Below, piece by piece: positions 44,686 to 53,440 of a stretch of 64,000 bases of DNA. Under the pieces are notes generated by a model that was not told the origin of the DNA, made no database searches, and was given only the letters and a program-made list of their open reading frames with translations. Origin of the DNA: Streptomyces sp. NBC_00249. Its GTDB lineage: Bacteria > Actinomycetota > Actinomycetes > Streptomycetales > Streptomycetaceae. A program made the translations under genes and the position numbers. The stretch spans positions 62,001 through 126,000 of the forward strand of contig NZ_JAPEMV010000007.1 in NCBI RefSeq assembly GCF_026342355.1, given 5' to 3'. How positions within the stretch are numbered: the stretch's first letter is position 1; each line of letters opens with the position of its first letter.

Positions 44686-44869
44686 CCCCCAGGCGCACCC
44701 CGCCACCCGCCCCGACGACGCAGCCGCCACCCCGGCGGCTGGGGTTGCCGCCCCAGGACGTGCCGCGGAGGCGCCCGCTCCCGAGCGGACGGTGGCATCG
44801 CACGAGCTGCGGCTCCGCCACCGCCGGCCGGCTCCCGGAGGCGCTCCGCCCTACTACCGGAGGTCAGCA

Positions 44870-45790
44870 GTGACCGTCCCTCCAGAGGACCGCACCCGGT
44901 GCGACGTGTGCCGGGTCCCCGCCCACGTCCCCGCGGGGCGCCGCCGCCCGCCGCGCCGCGCCGCCCGCACGGCGGCGCTGGTGACGCTCCTCCTGCTGCT
45001 CGCGGGCGGAGCGGCCACCGGCTGTGGCGGCCGGGCCACCACCCACCACAAGCCCGGCACCACCCACGAGCAGGCCTCCGGGAACGCCGGCACCCTGCTC
45101 GACGCCCAGGACGGCGGCGGCCACCACCTGCGCGAGGTTCCGGCCCACGGCGCGCCGGAGGTGAAACTCGCCTCCCGCCCGGACTCCGAGGACGGCTGGA
45201 ACCTCCAACTGGCCGTGTCGAACTTCCGCTTCACCCCCGACAGCACCGGCGGCGCGGCCCTCCCGGGCGCGGGCCACGCCCACCTGGAGCTCGACGGCCG
45301 CAAACTGGCCCGGGTGTACGGCCCCTGGTACCACCTCCCGGCGGCCCAGGTCCCGGAGGGGACGCACACCCTGACCGTCCGCCTCTACGCGGACGACCAC
45401 ACCGCCTGGGCCGTCGCCGGCAAGCCCGTCGAGGCGGCCGTCCAGCTGACCGCGGGCCCCCCGGGCCAAGCCGCCCACAGCCACCCGGCTCCCGCCCCGA
45501 CCGGCTCACCGGCACCCCCGCAAGCGGCGGACCGGACCGTCACCGTCACCGTCCGCGACGGCAAGGTGCTCCCCGCCCCCGGCCGCACCGAGGTCAAGCG
45601 CGGCGAGCGGGTCGCCCTGCGCGTCACCAGCGACCGGGCCGACACCCTGCACGTGCACGGCTACGACAAGGAACTCGCCCTCCCCGCAGGCCAGGAGGCC
45701 ACCCTGGTCCTGACGGCCGACCGCACGGGCCTCTTCGAGGTCGAGACCCACGAGTCCGCCCTCGTCCTGACCCAGCTCCTCGTCCGGTGA
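44870..45790 (+). CDS. Lipoprotein-like cupredoxin-domain protein
   Basis: A 306-residue protein. A twin-Arg-rich N-tail leads to LVTLLLLLAGGAATGC, a lipobox-like site with Cys at about residue 52. A mid domain has GHAHLELDGRKLARVYGPWYHLP. The C-terminal ~95 residues form a cupredoxin-like fold (VTVTVRDGKVLPAPGRTEVKRGERVALRVTSD; LHVHGYDKELALPAGQEATLVLTADRTGLFEVETHES), with several His but no Cys, so a type 1 copper site is incomplete. GTG 44870 follows CGGAGG. It overlaps the next membrane gene by GTGA. A metal or envelope redox role is inference. Confidence 0.8.
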   Translation: MTVPPEDRTRCDVCRVPAHVPAGRRRPPRRAARTAALVTLLLLLAGGAATGCGGRATTHHKPGTTHEQASGNAGTLLDAQDGGGHHLREVPAHGAPEVKLASRPDSEDGWNLQLAVSNFRFTPDSTGGAALPGAGHAHLELDGRKLARVYGPWYHLPAAQVPEGTHTLTVRLYADDHTAWAVAGKPVEAAVQLTAGPPGQAAHSHPAPAPTGSPAPPQAADRTVTVTVRDGKVLPAPGRTEVKRGERVALRVTSDRADTLHVHGYDKELALPAGQEATLVLTADRTGLFEVETHESALVLTQLLVR

Positions 45791-47067
45791 CCGTGCTCGC
45801 GCACGGCATCGGTTCCCAGCACGACCTGCCGATCTCTCCCTTCTACGCCTTCGCCGGAGCCTTCGCCGCGCTGTTCGTCTCCTTCCTGGCACTGGGCCTG
45901 CTCTGGTCCGCCTCCCGCTTCCGCGGCGACCGCTCCGGCCTCGCCCTGCCCGCCGGGTTCCAGCGGGTGGCCGACGCGCCGGCCACCCGCTCCACCCTGC
46001 GCGGACTCGGCCTCGCCGCAGCCCTCGCCGTACTCCTGCACCTCCTCCTCGGTCCCGACGACCCTGCCCGGAACCCCGCTCCCGGCGCCGTCTACGTCCT
46101 GCTGTGGGTCGGACTCGTGCCCGCCTCCCTCCTCCTCGGCCCCGCCTGGCGCCTCCTCAACCCGCTGCGCACCCTGCACCGCCTGCTGGCCCGCGCCCGC
46201 CGCCGCCCGCCCGGCGCCGGCCGCCCACTGCCGCCCCGCCTCGGCCAATGGCCCGCCGCCGCCGGGCTGTTCGGCTTCACCTGGCTCGAACTCGTCTCAC
46301 CCGATCCCGCATCCACCACCACCCTCCTGTCCGCGCTCGCCTGCTACACCGCCGTCCACCTGCTGCTCGCCGCCCGCTTCGGCGAGGACTGGTTCGCCGG
46401 CGCCGACGCCTTCGAGGCCTACTCGGACCTCCTGGCCCGGCTCTCCCCGCTCGGCCGCCGCAGCGACGGCCGCCTGGTTCTGCGTAGTCCCTTCCACGGA
46501 CTCGACGCGACGCCCGAGCGGCCCGGACTCGTCGCCACCGTCTGCGTCCTGCTCGGCTCCACCGCCTACGACGGCTACTCCGACAACCCCTCCTGGATCA
46601 ACGCCATTCAGACCTCCCCCCTCGGCCGCACCCCCACGGCCACGCTCGGACTCCTTGGTTCCATCGCCCTCGTCGCCACCCTGTACTGCCTGTGCGCTGC
46701 GGCCACCCGCCTCGTCAGCGGCCCGCACCCCGGCCCGCTGACCGCCTTCGCGCACTCACTCGTGCCGATCGCCCTCGGCTATCTCATCGCCCACTACTTC
46801 TCCCTTCTCGTCACCGAAGGGCCACGTACAGTAATCATGGCACTGGGTACTGACAACGGCTCCGATCCCAGTCCCCCCTTGGGTCCAGGGGGTCTGGCCA
46901 CCCTCCAGGTCGTCGCCGTCGTCGGGGGACACGTACTCGGTGTGATCGCCGCGCACGACCGTTCCGTACGCCTCTTCCCGCCCGCCAAGGCCGTCGCGGG
47001 CCAGCTCCCGCTGCTCGCGCTGATGATCACGTACACCGTCGGCGGACTCTCCCTCCTGCTGAACTGA
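45787..47067 (+). CDS. Polytopic membrane protein paired with the cupredoxin protein
   Basis: A 426-residue protein with about ten hydrophobic segments (PFYAFAGAFAALFVSFLALGLLW; LGLAAALAVLLHLLLGP; YVLLWVGLVPASLLLGPAWRLLNPLRTL; and C-terminal GLATLQVVAVVGGHVLGVIAAHD). It starts at GTG 45787, overlapping the cupredoxin stop, so it is a co-translated partner. N-terminal LAHGIGSQHDLPIS is a feature I have seen in actinobacterial proteins of unknown function. No transporter or enzyme signature is evident. His residues in helices could bind metal, which is speculation. Confidence 0.78.
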   Translation: MTVLAHGIGSQHDLPISPFYAFAGAFAALFVSFLALGLLWSASRFRGDRSGLALPAGFQRVADAPATRSTLRGLGLAAALAVLLHLLLGPDDPARNPAPGAVYVLLWVGLVPASLLLGPAWRLLNPLRTLHRLLARARRRPPGAGRPLPPRLGQWPAAAGLFGFTWLELVSPDPASTTTLLSALACYTAVHLLLAARFGEDWFAGADAFEAYSDLLARLSPLGRRSDGRLVLRSPFHGLDATPERPGLVATVCVLLGSTAYDGYSDNPSWINAIQTSPLGRTPTATLGLLGSIALVATLYCLCAAATRLVSGPHPGPLTAFAHSLVPIALGYLIAHYFSLLVTEGPRTVIMALGTDNGSDPSPPLGPGGLATLQVVAVVGGHVLGVIAAHDRSVRLFPPAKAVAGQLPLLALMITYTVGGLSLLLN

Positions 47068-47144
47068 GGACCGCGGGCGGGATCCGTGACCGCGGGCGGC
47101 AGGCCGCGGGCCGGCGACCGCTGGACCGATACGTCAGGAGCGGC

Positions 47145-47768
47145 ATGATGGACCCCGTGCCTCCCGCTCACCCCCTGCGCCGGACCCCCGTCCAGCAGCG
47201 CAGCACCGACCGCCTCGCCCGCATCCTCGACGCCTGCGCCGAACTCCTCGACGAGACCGGCTACGAGAACCTCAGCACCCGCGCCGTCGCCCTGCGCGCC
47301 GGAGTCCCCATCGGCTCGGTCTACCGCTTCTTCGGCAACAAGCGGGCCATGGCGGTCGCCCTGGCCCACCGCAACCTCGACCGGTACGCCGACGGCATCC
47401 AGGCACGGCTCGCCGCCCTCCCGGCCACCGACTGGCGGCCCGTCGTGGACGCCGTACTGGACGAGTACCTGGCGATGAAGCGCAGCGTCCCCGGCTTCGC
47501 CCTGGTCGACTTCGGCGTGCCCGCACCGCCCGCCGAGGGGCCCGCCGCCGACCCCAACCACCAGGTCGCCGCACGCCTGACCGAGCTGCTCTGCGCCCAC
47601 CTCGGCCTCACCCCGGACGCGACGCTGGAGCGCTCGGTGCTGGTCGCGGTGGAGGCGACCGACGCGCTGGTCCAACTCGCCTTCCGGGCCGATCCGGCGG
47701 GGGATCCCGGCATCGTCGACGAGACCCGGGCCATGATGCACGCCTACCTGGCCCGAGCCCTGGACTGA
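47145..47768 (+). CDS. TetR/AcrR family regulator
   Basis: A 207-residue protein. The HTH (residues ~18-65) reads STDRLARILDACAELLDETG, then YENLSTRAVALRAGVPIGSVYRFFGNKRAMAVAL. The ATG at 47145 follows CAGGAGCGGC. It is 77 nt downstream of the membrane gene and 292 nt upstream of the molybdopterin oxidoreductase gene, whose promoter region contains a TACCG-GT-CGGTA dyad typical of TetR sites. It may regulate that gene. Confidence 0.87.
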   Translation: MMDPVPPAHPLRRTPVQQRSTDRLARILDACAELLDETGYENLSTRAVALRAGVPIGSVYRFFGNKRAMAVALAHRNLDRYADGIQARLAALPATDWRPVVDAVLDEYLAMKRSVPGFALVDFGVPAPPAEGPAADPNHQVAARLTELLCAHLGLTPDATLERSVLVAVEATDALVQLAFRADPAGDPGIVDETRAMMHAYLARALD

Positions 47769-47929
47769 CGTTCCGCACCTCCCTCCGGCGCCGCCGGCGG
47801 CCCCGCGCACCCGGGTGCCCACCCCGGCCCCTCCCGCCGCCCCGCCCCGAGCCCGTCGCCCCGTACGGCGCTGCCCGCGCACCCCCGCGGCTCCGAAACA
47901 GCCTGACGCAGCCCCCTCCCCGCCATGCC

Positions 47930-47941
47930 TACCGGTCGGTA
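47930..47941. promoter_or_regulatory. TetR-type dyad upstream of the molybdopterin oxidoreductase
   Basis: TACCG-GT-CGGTA, with outer matching bases GCn...nGC extending the symmetry, lies 119 nt before the ATG at 48061. ACCGGTCGGT-like dyads are common TetR operators in Streptomyces. The rest of the 292-nt gap (47769-48060) shows only short GAACCC tandem units near 47957-47976. Confidence 0.5.
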
Positions 47942-48060
47942 TGCTCGGTCCGCCCGCGTGCCCCGAACCCGAACCCGAACCCGCCCCGACCCCGCCCGGT
48001 CCGGCTACCGGTCCGTGCCCCGCTCGCCCCGTGCCGCCGCCTGTCGCCCCTGGAGGGCCC

Positions 48061-50325
48061 ATGCCCCGCACCGCCCCGCGCATCTGCCCCCTCTGCGAAG
48101 CCACCTGCGGCCTCACCCTCACCATCGAGGGGTCCACCGTCACCGGCGCCCGGGGCGACCGCGACGACGTGTTCAGCCGCGGATTCCTCTGCCCCAAGGG
48201 CGCCGCGTTCGGTGGGCTCGACAACGACCCCGACCGGCTGCGCACCCCGCTCGTCCGCCGCGGCGGCCACCTGCGGGAGGTCGGCTGGGACGAGGCCTAC
48301 GAGGCCGTCGCAGCAGCCGTACCCGCCCTCGTCCGGGAGCACGGCGCCCAGTCCGTCGGCGTCGTGCTCGGGAACCCGAACGCCCACACCATGGCCGGCG
48401 CGCTCTACCCGCCGCTCCTGCTCGGCGCCCTCGGCACCCGCAACCTCTTCACCGCCAGCACCCTCGACCAGATGCCCAAACACGTCTCCAGCGGGCTCCT
48501 CTTCGGCGACCCCTTCGCCATCCCCGTGCCCGATCTCGACCGCACCGACTTCCTGCTCCTGCTCGGGGCCAACCCGGTCGAGTCCAACGGCTCCCTGTGC
48601 ACCGCCCCCGACTTCCCCGGGCGGCTCAAGGCGCTGCGGGCCCGGGGCGGCACGCTCGTGGTCGTCGACCCGCGCCGTACGCGCACCGCGCGCCTCGCCG
48701 ACCGGCACCTCGCGCCCCGTCCCGGCGCCGACGCCCTGCTGCTGGCCGCGCTCGCGCACACCCTGCTCGCGGAGAAGCTCGCGGACCCCGGCCCCCTCGC
48801 GGAACACCTCGAAGGACTCCGGGAACTCCCCGACGCCCTCGCCCGTTTCACTCCTGAGGACGTCGCCCCCGCCTGCGACCTCCCGGCCGCCGAGATCCGC
48901 ACCCTCGCCCGCGAGCTGGCGGCCGCGCCCACCGCTGCCGTCTACGGGCGGATCGGCAGCTGCACCACCGAGTACGGGACGCTCGCCAGCTGGCTGGTCG
49001 ACGTCCTGAACATCCTCACCGGCAACCTCGACCGCCCGGGCGGGGCCCTCTTCCCGCTCCCGGCGGCCGGCCCGCGACCCCGCCCCGCCGGGCCCGGCAA
49101 GGGGTTCGCGCTCGGCCGCTGGCGCAGCCGGGTCAGCGGCCACCCCGAGGCCAAGAGCGAACTGCCCACCGCTGCCCTGGCCGAGGAGATCGAGACCCCG
49201 GGCGAGGGGCGGATCCGCGCCCTGATCGCCATCGCCGCCAACCCCGTACTGTCCGCTCCCGACGGGCGACGGCTCGACGCCGCCCTCGCCGGGCTCGACT
49301 TCATGGTCAGCGTGGACCCGTACCTCAACGAGACCTCGCGCCACGCCCACGTCGTGCTGCCGCCGCCCCCGCCGTCGCAGAGCGCGCACCACGACTTCGC
49401 CCTCAACGCCTTCGCCGTCCGCAACCAGGTCCGCTACACCCGTGCGCCCGTCCCCCTCGACGCGGACCGGCTCGACGAGTGCGAGATCCACGCACGCCTC
49501 GTCCTCGCCGTCTCCGGCATGCACGGCCGCGCCGAGCCGTCCGCCGTCGACGACACGGCCGTCCAGGGCGCCCTGGCCAAGGTGACCGCCGACCGGCAGT
49601 CCCCGCTGTACGGGGCGGACCCGGCGCGCCTCGCCGGTCTCCTCACGGGGGAGAGCGGCCCGGAGCGGAGGCTCGACCTGATGCTCCGACTCGGCCCGTA
49701 CGGAGACCTGTTCGGTGCCGCCGCGCCGTCGGGCAGCGAGACGGGCGGCGCTCCCGCAGGGGCCGGGCTCAGCCTGGAGCGGCTGCTCGCGCACCCGCAC
49801 GGCATCGACCTGGGCCCGCTGAGGCCCCGGCTCCCGGGCGTGCTGAAGACCCGCAGCGGCAGGATCGAGCTGCTCCCGGACCCGATCGCGGCCGAGCTGC
49901 CCCGGCTGCGCGAGGCGCTCGCCGGCCGCCCCGCCACCCTGGTGCTCGTGGGCCGCCGCCATCTGCGGTCCAACAACAGCTGGATGCACAACGTCCCGGC
50001 CCTCGTCGGAGGTTCCAACCGCTGCACCCTTCAGGTCCACCCCGAGGACGCGGACCGGCTCGGCCTCACCGACGGCGGCCGGGCCCGGATCACCGCCGAC
50101 GGCGGAAGCCTCGACGTGCCCGTGGAGGTCACCGACGCCGTCCGCGCGGGCGTGGTCAGCCTCCCGCACGGCTGGGGCCACGACCGGTCCGGCACCCGCC
50201 TCGCGGTGGCGGGCAGTGTGCCCGGGGCCAACGTGAACCAGCTCCTCGACGGCACCCGGCTCGACCCGCTGTCGGGCACCGCCGTGCTCAACGGCTTCCC
50301 CGTCGCGCTTGCACCCCTGCCCTGA
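48061..50325 (+). CDS. Molybdopterin oxidoreductase, DMSO-reductase superfamily
   Basis: A 754-residue protein. The N-terminal 4Fe-4S cluster motif is C9-C12-C16-C44 (CPLCEATCG and GFLCPKG). Mo-bisPGD domains follow: VGVVLGNPNAHTMAG, LLLLGANPVESNGS, VVVDPRRTRTARLAD, and a C-terminal dinucleotide-binding barrel (LRSNNSWMHNVPAL, GVVSLPHGWGHDRSG, VNQLLDG). No Tat signal, so it is cytoplasmic; the electron partner and substrate are unknown, though such enzymes in Streptomyces often accompany acyl or formate-like oxidation. ATG 48061 follows TGGAGG. TetR control is suggested by the upstream dyad. Confidence 0.9.
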   Translation: MPRTAPRICPLCEATCGLTLTIEGSTVTGARGDRDDVFSRGFLCPKGAAFGGLDNDPDRLRTPLVRRGGHLREVGWDEAYEAVAAAVPALVREHGAQSVGVVLGNPNAHTMAGALYPPLLLGALGTRNLFTASTLDQMPKHVSSGLLFGDPFAIPVPDLDRTDFLLLLGANPVESNGSLCTAPDFPGRLKALRARGGTLVVVDPRRTRTARLADRHLAPRPGADALLLAALAHTLLAEKLADPGPLAEHLEGLRELPDALARFTPEDVAPACDLPAAEIRTLARELAAAPTAAVYGRIGSCTTEYGTLASWLVDVLNILTGNLDRPGGALFPLPAAGPRPRPAGPGKGFALGRWRSRVSGHPEAKSELPTAALAEEIETPGEGRIRALIAIAANPVLSAPDGRRLDAALAGLDFMVSVDPYLNETSRHAHVVLPPPPPSQSAHHDFALNAFAVRNQVRYTRAPVPLDADRLDECEIHARLVLAVSGMHGRAEPSAVDDTAVQGALAKVTADRQSPLYGADPARLAGLLTGESGPERRLDLMLRLGPYGDLFGAAAPSGSETGGAPAGAGLSLERLLAHPHGIDLGPLRPRLPGVLKTRSGRIELLPDPIAAELPRLREALAGRPATLVLVGRRHLRSNNSWMHNVPALVGGSNRCTLQVHPEDADRLGLTDGGRARITADGGSLDVPVEVTDAVRAGVVSLPHGWGHDRSGTRLAVAGSVPGANVNQLLDGTRLDPLSGTAVLNGFPVALAPLP

Positions 50326-50362
50326 GCTGGGGTTTTGCTCGTATTGCTCACGCGCCGACGTC

Positions 50363-50398
50363 TTGTTGGCGTAAGGAGGCGGCACCTACCTTCCCTGC
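50363..50398 (+). promoter_or_regulatory. Possible leaderless promoter of the citrate transporter gene
   Basis: TTGTTG (50363-50368), an 18-nt spacer and TACCTT (50387-50392) leave only 6 nt before the ATG at 50399, where transcription would start. An AGGAGG at 50374-50379 is about 20 nt from the ATG, too far for normal use. A leaderless transcript is therefore plausible. Confidence 0.4.
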
Positions 50399-51865
50399 AT
50401 GCTGACCTTCCTCGGCTTCGCCATGATCGCGACCTTCCTGGTCCTGATCATGCTGAAGAAAATGTCGCCCATCGCGGCGCTCGTCCTCATCCCCGCGCTC
50501 TTCTGCGTGTTCGCCGGCAAGGGCGCGCACCTGGGGGAGTACGTCATCGACGGCGTCGGCAAGCTCGCCCCGACCGCCGCCATGCTGATGTTCGCCATCG
50601 TCTACTTCGGCGTGATGATCGACGTCGGCCTCTTCGACCCGATCGTCCGGGGCATCCTGCGCTTCTGCAAGGCGGACCCGATGCGGGTCGTCGTCGGCAC
50701 GGCGGTCCTCGCCGCGATCGTCTCCCTCGACGGGGACGGCTCCACCACCTTCATGATCACCGTCTCGGCGATGTACCCGCTCTACAAGCGGCTCGGCTTG
50801 AGTCTGGTGGTCATGACGGGCGTCGCCGCGACCGCCAACGGCGTCATGAACACCCTGCCCTGGGGCGGACCCACGGCCCGCGCCGCCACCGCGCTCAAGC
50901 TCGACGCGGGCGACATCTTCGTCCCGATGATCCCGGCCCTCGCCGTCGGCCTGCTCTTCGTCTTCGTCCTGGCCTACGTCCTGGGCGTCAAGGAGCGCCG
51001 CAGGGTCGGCGCCCTGGTCATGCCCGGTGAGGAGCCCGCCGAGGAGTCCCTGGTGGCAGCGGGCACGGGCACGGGCGCCAGCACGAGCAAGAGCAAGGGC
51101 GCGGGTGCCGCCGTCGGCGGCAGTGGCAGTGGCAGTGGCGACCGTACGGCCGGCGCGGACCCGGACCCGGCCCTGGACGTGACTCCGGCCGCGGCCGAGC
51201 CCTCCCAGCCCGGCGACGACGGCTTCCAGGGACTGGATCCCCACCGGTCGACCCTCCGTCCCCGCCTCTACTGGTTCAACGCGGGCCTCACCGTCGCCCT
51301 CCTCACCGCGATGATCATGGAGCTGCTCCCGATCCCGGTGCTCTTCCTGCTCGGCGCGGCCCTGGCCCTCACGGTGAACTTCCCCCACATGCCCGACCAG
51401 AAGGCCCGGATCGCCGCCCACGCGGACAACGTCCTCAACGTCGCCGGCATGGTCTTCGCCGCCGCCGTCTTCACCGGCGTCCTCACCGGCACCGGCATGG
51501 TCAAGCACATGGCCGACTGGCTGGTCGGGGCCATCCCCGAGGGCATGGGCCCGCACATGGCGCTGGTCACCGGCCTGCTCAGCCTGCCCCTCACCTACTT
51601 CATGTCGAACGACGGCTTCTACTTCGGCGTCCTGCCGGTGCTGGCCGAGGCGGGGGCCGCCCACGGCGTCTCCCCGCTGGAGATCGCCCGCGCCTCCCTG
51701 GTCGGCCAGGCCCTGCACATGTCCAGCCCGCTCGTTCCGGCCGTCTACGTCCTCGTCGGCATGGCCAAGGTCGAGTTCGGCGACCACACCCGTTTCACCG
51801 TGAAATGGGCCGCCCTGACCTCGCTCGTCGTCCTCGCGGCGGGGATGCTTTTCGGCATCATCTGA
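50399..51865 (+). CDS. CitMHS-family metal-citrate/H+ symporter
   Basis: A 488-residue polytopic protein with ~12 helices and the CitMHS/ion-transporter signatures MFAIVYFGVMIDVGLFDPIVR, VSLDGDGSTTFMITVSAMYPLYKRL and LPLTYFMSNDGFYFGVLPVLAEAGAAHGVSP. It imports complexes of citrate with divalent metal (Mg or Ca type) in exchange with or together with protons. A central cytoplasmic loop (about residues 205-275) is unusually long and Gly/Ser/Ala-rich, with short DNA repeats, so it is poorly conserved. The ATG is at 50399. No citrate two-component genes are adjacent. Confidence 0.9.
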   Translation: MLTFLGFAMIATFLVLIMLKKMSPIAALVLIPALFCVFAGKGAHLGEYVIDGVGKLAPTAAMLMFAIVYFGVMIDVGLFDPIVRGILRFCKADPMRVVVGTAVLAAIVSLDGDGSTTFMITVSAMYPLYKRLGLSLVVMTGVAATANGVMNTLPWGGPTARAATALKLDAGDIFVPMIPALAVGLLFVFVLAYVLGVKERRRVGALVMPGEEPAEESLVAAGTGTGASTSKSKGAGAAVGGSGSGSGDRTAGADPDPALDVTPAAAEPSQPGDDGFQGLDPHRSTLRPRLYWFNAGLTVALLTAMIMELLPIPVLFLLGAALALTVNFPHMPDQKARIAAHADNVLNVAGMVFAAAVFTGVLTGTGMVKHMADWLVGAIPEGMGPHMALVTGLLSLPLTYFMSNDGFYFGVLPVLAEAGAAHGVSPLEIARASLVGQALHMSSPLVPAVYVLVGMAKVEFGDHTRFTVKWAALTSLVVLAAGMLFGII

Positions 51866-51889
51866 GCCGCCGGAGCACTGGCGCACCAA

Positions 51890-51908
51890 AAACTACCGAC
51901 GCTAGTTT
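51890..51908. promoter_or_regulatory. AACTACCG-type operator upstream of the aldehyde dehydrogenase
   Basis: AAACTACCGACGCTAGTTT is an almost perfect dyad centred on A51899. A near-identical 17-mer occurs at 55219-55235, differing at two central bases. Both flank the same TetR-family locus, implying co-regulation of the aldehyde dehydrogenase and the acyl-CoA dehydrogenase. Confidence 0.65.
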
Positions 51909-51969
51909 GTAGGGTGTTGGCGACGTCAGGTCTTGGTCTACGCGCTCGTGCGTGCTCGGGAGGAATGCC

Positions 51970-53382
51970 ATGAAGGCACACGACGGGATGTACATCGGCG
52001 GGGAATGGCGGCCCGCCGCCGGTTCCGGCCGGATCGAGGTCGTCAACCCGGCCGACGAGCAGGTCGTGGCCGTCGTGCCGGCGGGCACCGCCGAGGACGT
52101 GGACGCGGCCGTACGCGCGGCCCGCGCGGCCTTCCCCGCCTGGGCGGCCACGGCTCCGGCCGAGCGGGCCGCCTTCATCGGGGCCCTGCGCGACGTACTG
52201 GCCGCCCGCAAGAGCGAGATCGCCGAGACCGTCACCGCCGAGCTGGGCTCACCGCTCGGCTTCGCGGAGGCCGTGCACGTCGGCTCGCCGATCGCGGTGG
52301 CCGCCTCGTACGCCGAACTGGGGGCCTCGTACGCCTTCGAGGAGCGCATCGGCAACTCCACGGTGTTCCTGGAGCCGGTCGGCGTCGTCGCGGCCATCAC
52401 CCCCTGGAACTATCCGCTGCACCAGGTCGTTGCCAAGGTGGCACCCGCTCTCGCCGCCGGCTGCACCATCGTCCTCAAGCCGGCCGAGGACACCCCGCTG
52501 ACCGCGCAGCTCTTCGCCGAAGCCGTGCACGAGGCGGGCATCCCGGCCGGGGTCTTCAACCTCGTGACCGGCACCGGCCCGGTCGCCGGCCAGGCGCTGG
52601 CCGAGCACGAGGGAGTCGACCTGGTCTCCTTCACCGGCTCGACCGCCGTCGGCCGGAAGATCGGCGCCATCGCCGGCGCCGCCGTCAAGCGCGTCGCCCT
52701 CGAACTGGGCGGCAAGTCGGCGAACGTCATCCTGCCCGGCGCCGATCTGGCCAAGGCCGTCGCGGTGGGCGTCGGCCACGTCATGAACAACACCGGCCAG
52801 AGCTGCAACGCGCTCACCCGCATGCTCGTGCACCGGGACCAGCACGAGGAGGCCGTCGCCCTCGCGGCCGCCGCCGTCGCCAAGTACCCGTCGGGCGACC
52901 CCCGCGACCCCGGCACCCGCCTGGGCCCGGTGGTCAACGCCACCCAGCGCGACCGGGTGCGCGCGTACATCGTCAAGGGTGTCGAGGAAGGCGCGCGCCT
53001 CGTCGCGGGCGGCCCCGAGGCGCCGCAGGAGCGCGGGTACTTCGTCGCCCCGACCGTCTTCGCCGACGTCACCCCCGACATGACCATCGCGCAGGAGGAG
53101 ATCTTCGGCCCCGTGCTCGCGATCCTCCCCTACGAGGACGAGGACGACGCCCTGCGCATCGCCAACGGCACCGTCTACGGCCTGGGCGGCGCGGTCTGGG
53201 CCGCGGACGAGGAGACGGCCGTGGCCTTCGCCCGCCGCATGGACACCGGGCAGGTGGACATCAACGGCGGCCGCTTCAACGTGCTCGCGCCCTTCGGCGG
53301 CTACAAGCAGTCCGGTGTGGGCCGCGAGCTGGGCCCGCACGGGCTGGGGGAGTACCTCCAGACCAAGTCCCTGCAGTTCTGA
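51970..53382 (+). CDS. NAD(P)+-dependent aldehyde dehydrogenase
   Basis: A 470-residue ALDH. Catalytic residues are Glu245 (VALELGGKS) and Cys279 (NTGQSCNALTRM), 34 residues apart as usual. Other blocks: AAITPWNYPL, VLKPAEDTPLTA, FTGSTAVGRKI, EEIFGPVLAILPY and the end GGYKQSGVGRELG. The ATG at 51970 has GGGAGGAATGCC upstream. It oxidises an aldehyde to the acid; with the neighbouring alcohol dehydrogenase and acyl-CoA dehydrogenase this looks like an alcohol-to-acid-to-acyl-CoA route, with the acyl-CoA step supplied elsewhere (inference). Confidence 0.92.
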   Translation: MKAHDGMYIGGEWRPAAGSGRIEVVNPADEQVVAVVPAGTAEDVDAAVRAARAAFPAWAATAPAERAAFIGALRDVLAARKSEIAETVTAELGSPLGFAEAVHVGSPIAVAASYAELGASYAFEERIGNSTVFLEPVGVVAAITPWNYPLHQVVAKVAPALAAGCTIVLKPAEDTPLTAQLFAEAVHEAGIPAGVFNLVTGTGPVAGQALAEHEGVDLVSFTGSTAVGRKIGAIAGAAVKRVALELGGKSANVILPGADLAKAVAVGVGHVMNNTGQSCNALTRMLVHRDQHEEAVALAAAAVAKYPSGDPRDPGTRLGPVVNATQRDRVRAYIVKGVEEGARLVAGGPEAPQERGYFVAPTVFADVTPDMTIAQEEIFGPVLAILPYEDEDDALRIANGTVYGLGGAVWAADEETAVAFARRMDTGQVDINGGRFNVLAPFGGYKQSGVGRELGPHGLGEYLQTKSLQF

Positions 53383-53383
53383 G

Positions 53384-53415
53384 CCCCGTAGCCCCGTAGT
53401 CCGGTAGCCCGGTAG
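53384..53415 (+). repeat. Four 8-bp tandem units between two dehydrogenase genes
   Basis: CCCCGTAG, CCCCGTAG, TCCGGTAG and CCCGGTAG run without gaps immediately after the ALDH stop and before the alcohol dehydrogenase gene. This looks like replication slippage in a short spacer; no structural or regulatory role is evident. Confidence 0.55.
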
Positions 53416-53440
53416 ACCCACAGACACGGAGACGACGACC

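Noticed and set aside
47957..47976. GAACCC hexamer repeats as an origin or iteron
   Set aside because: Only three units, no replication gene nearby; ordinary GC-rich slippage.
53384..53415. Tandem 8-mers as a regulatory array
   Set aside because: Short, drifting and in a 58-nt intra-operon gap; slippage is the simpler explanation.
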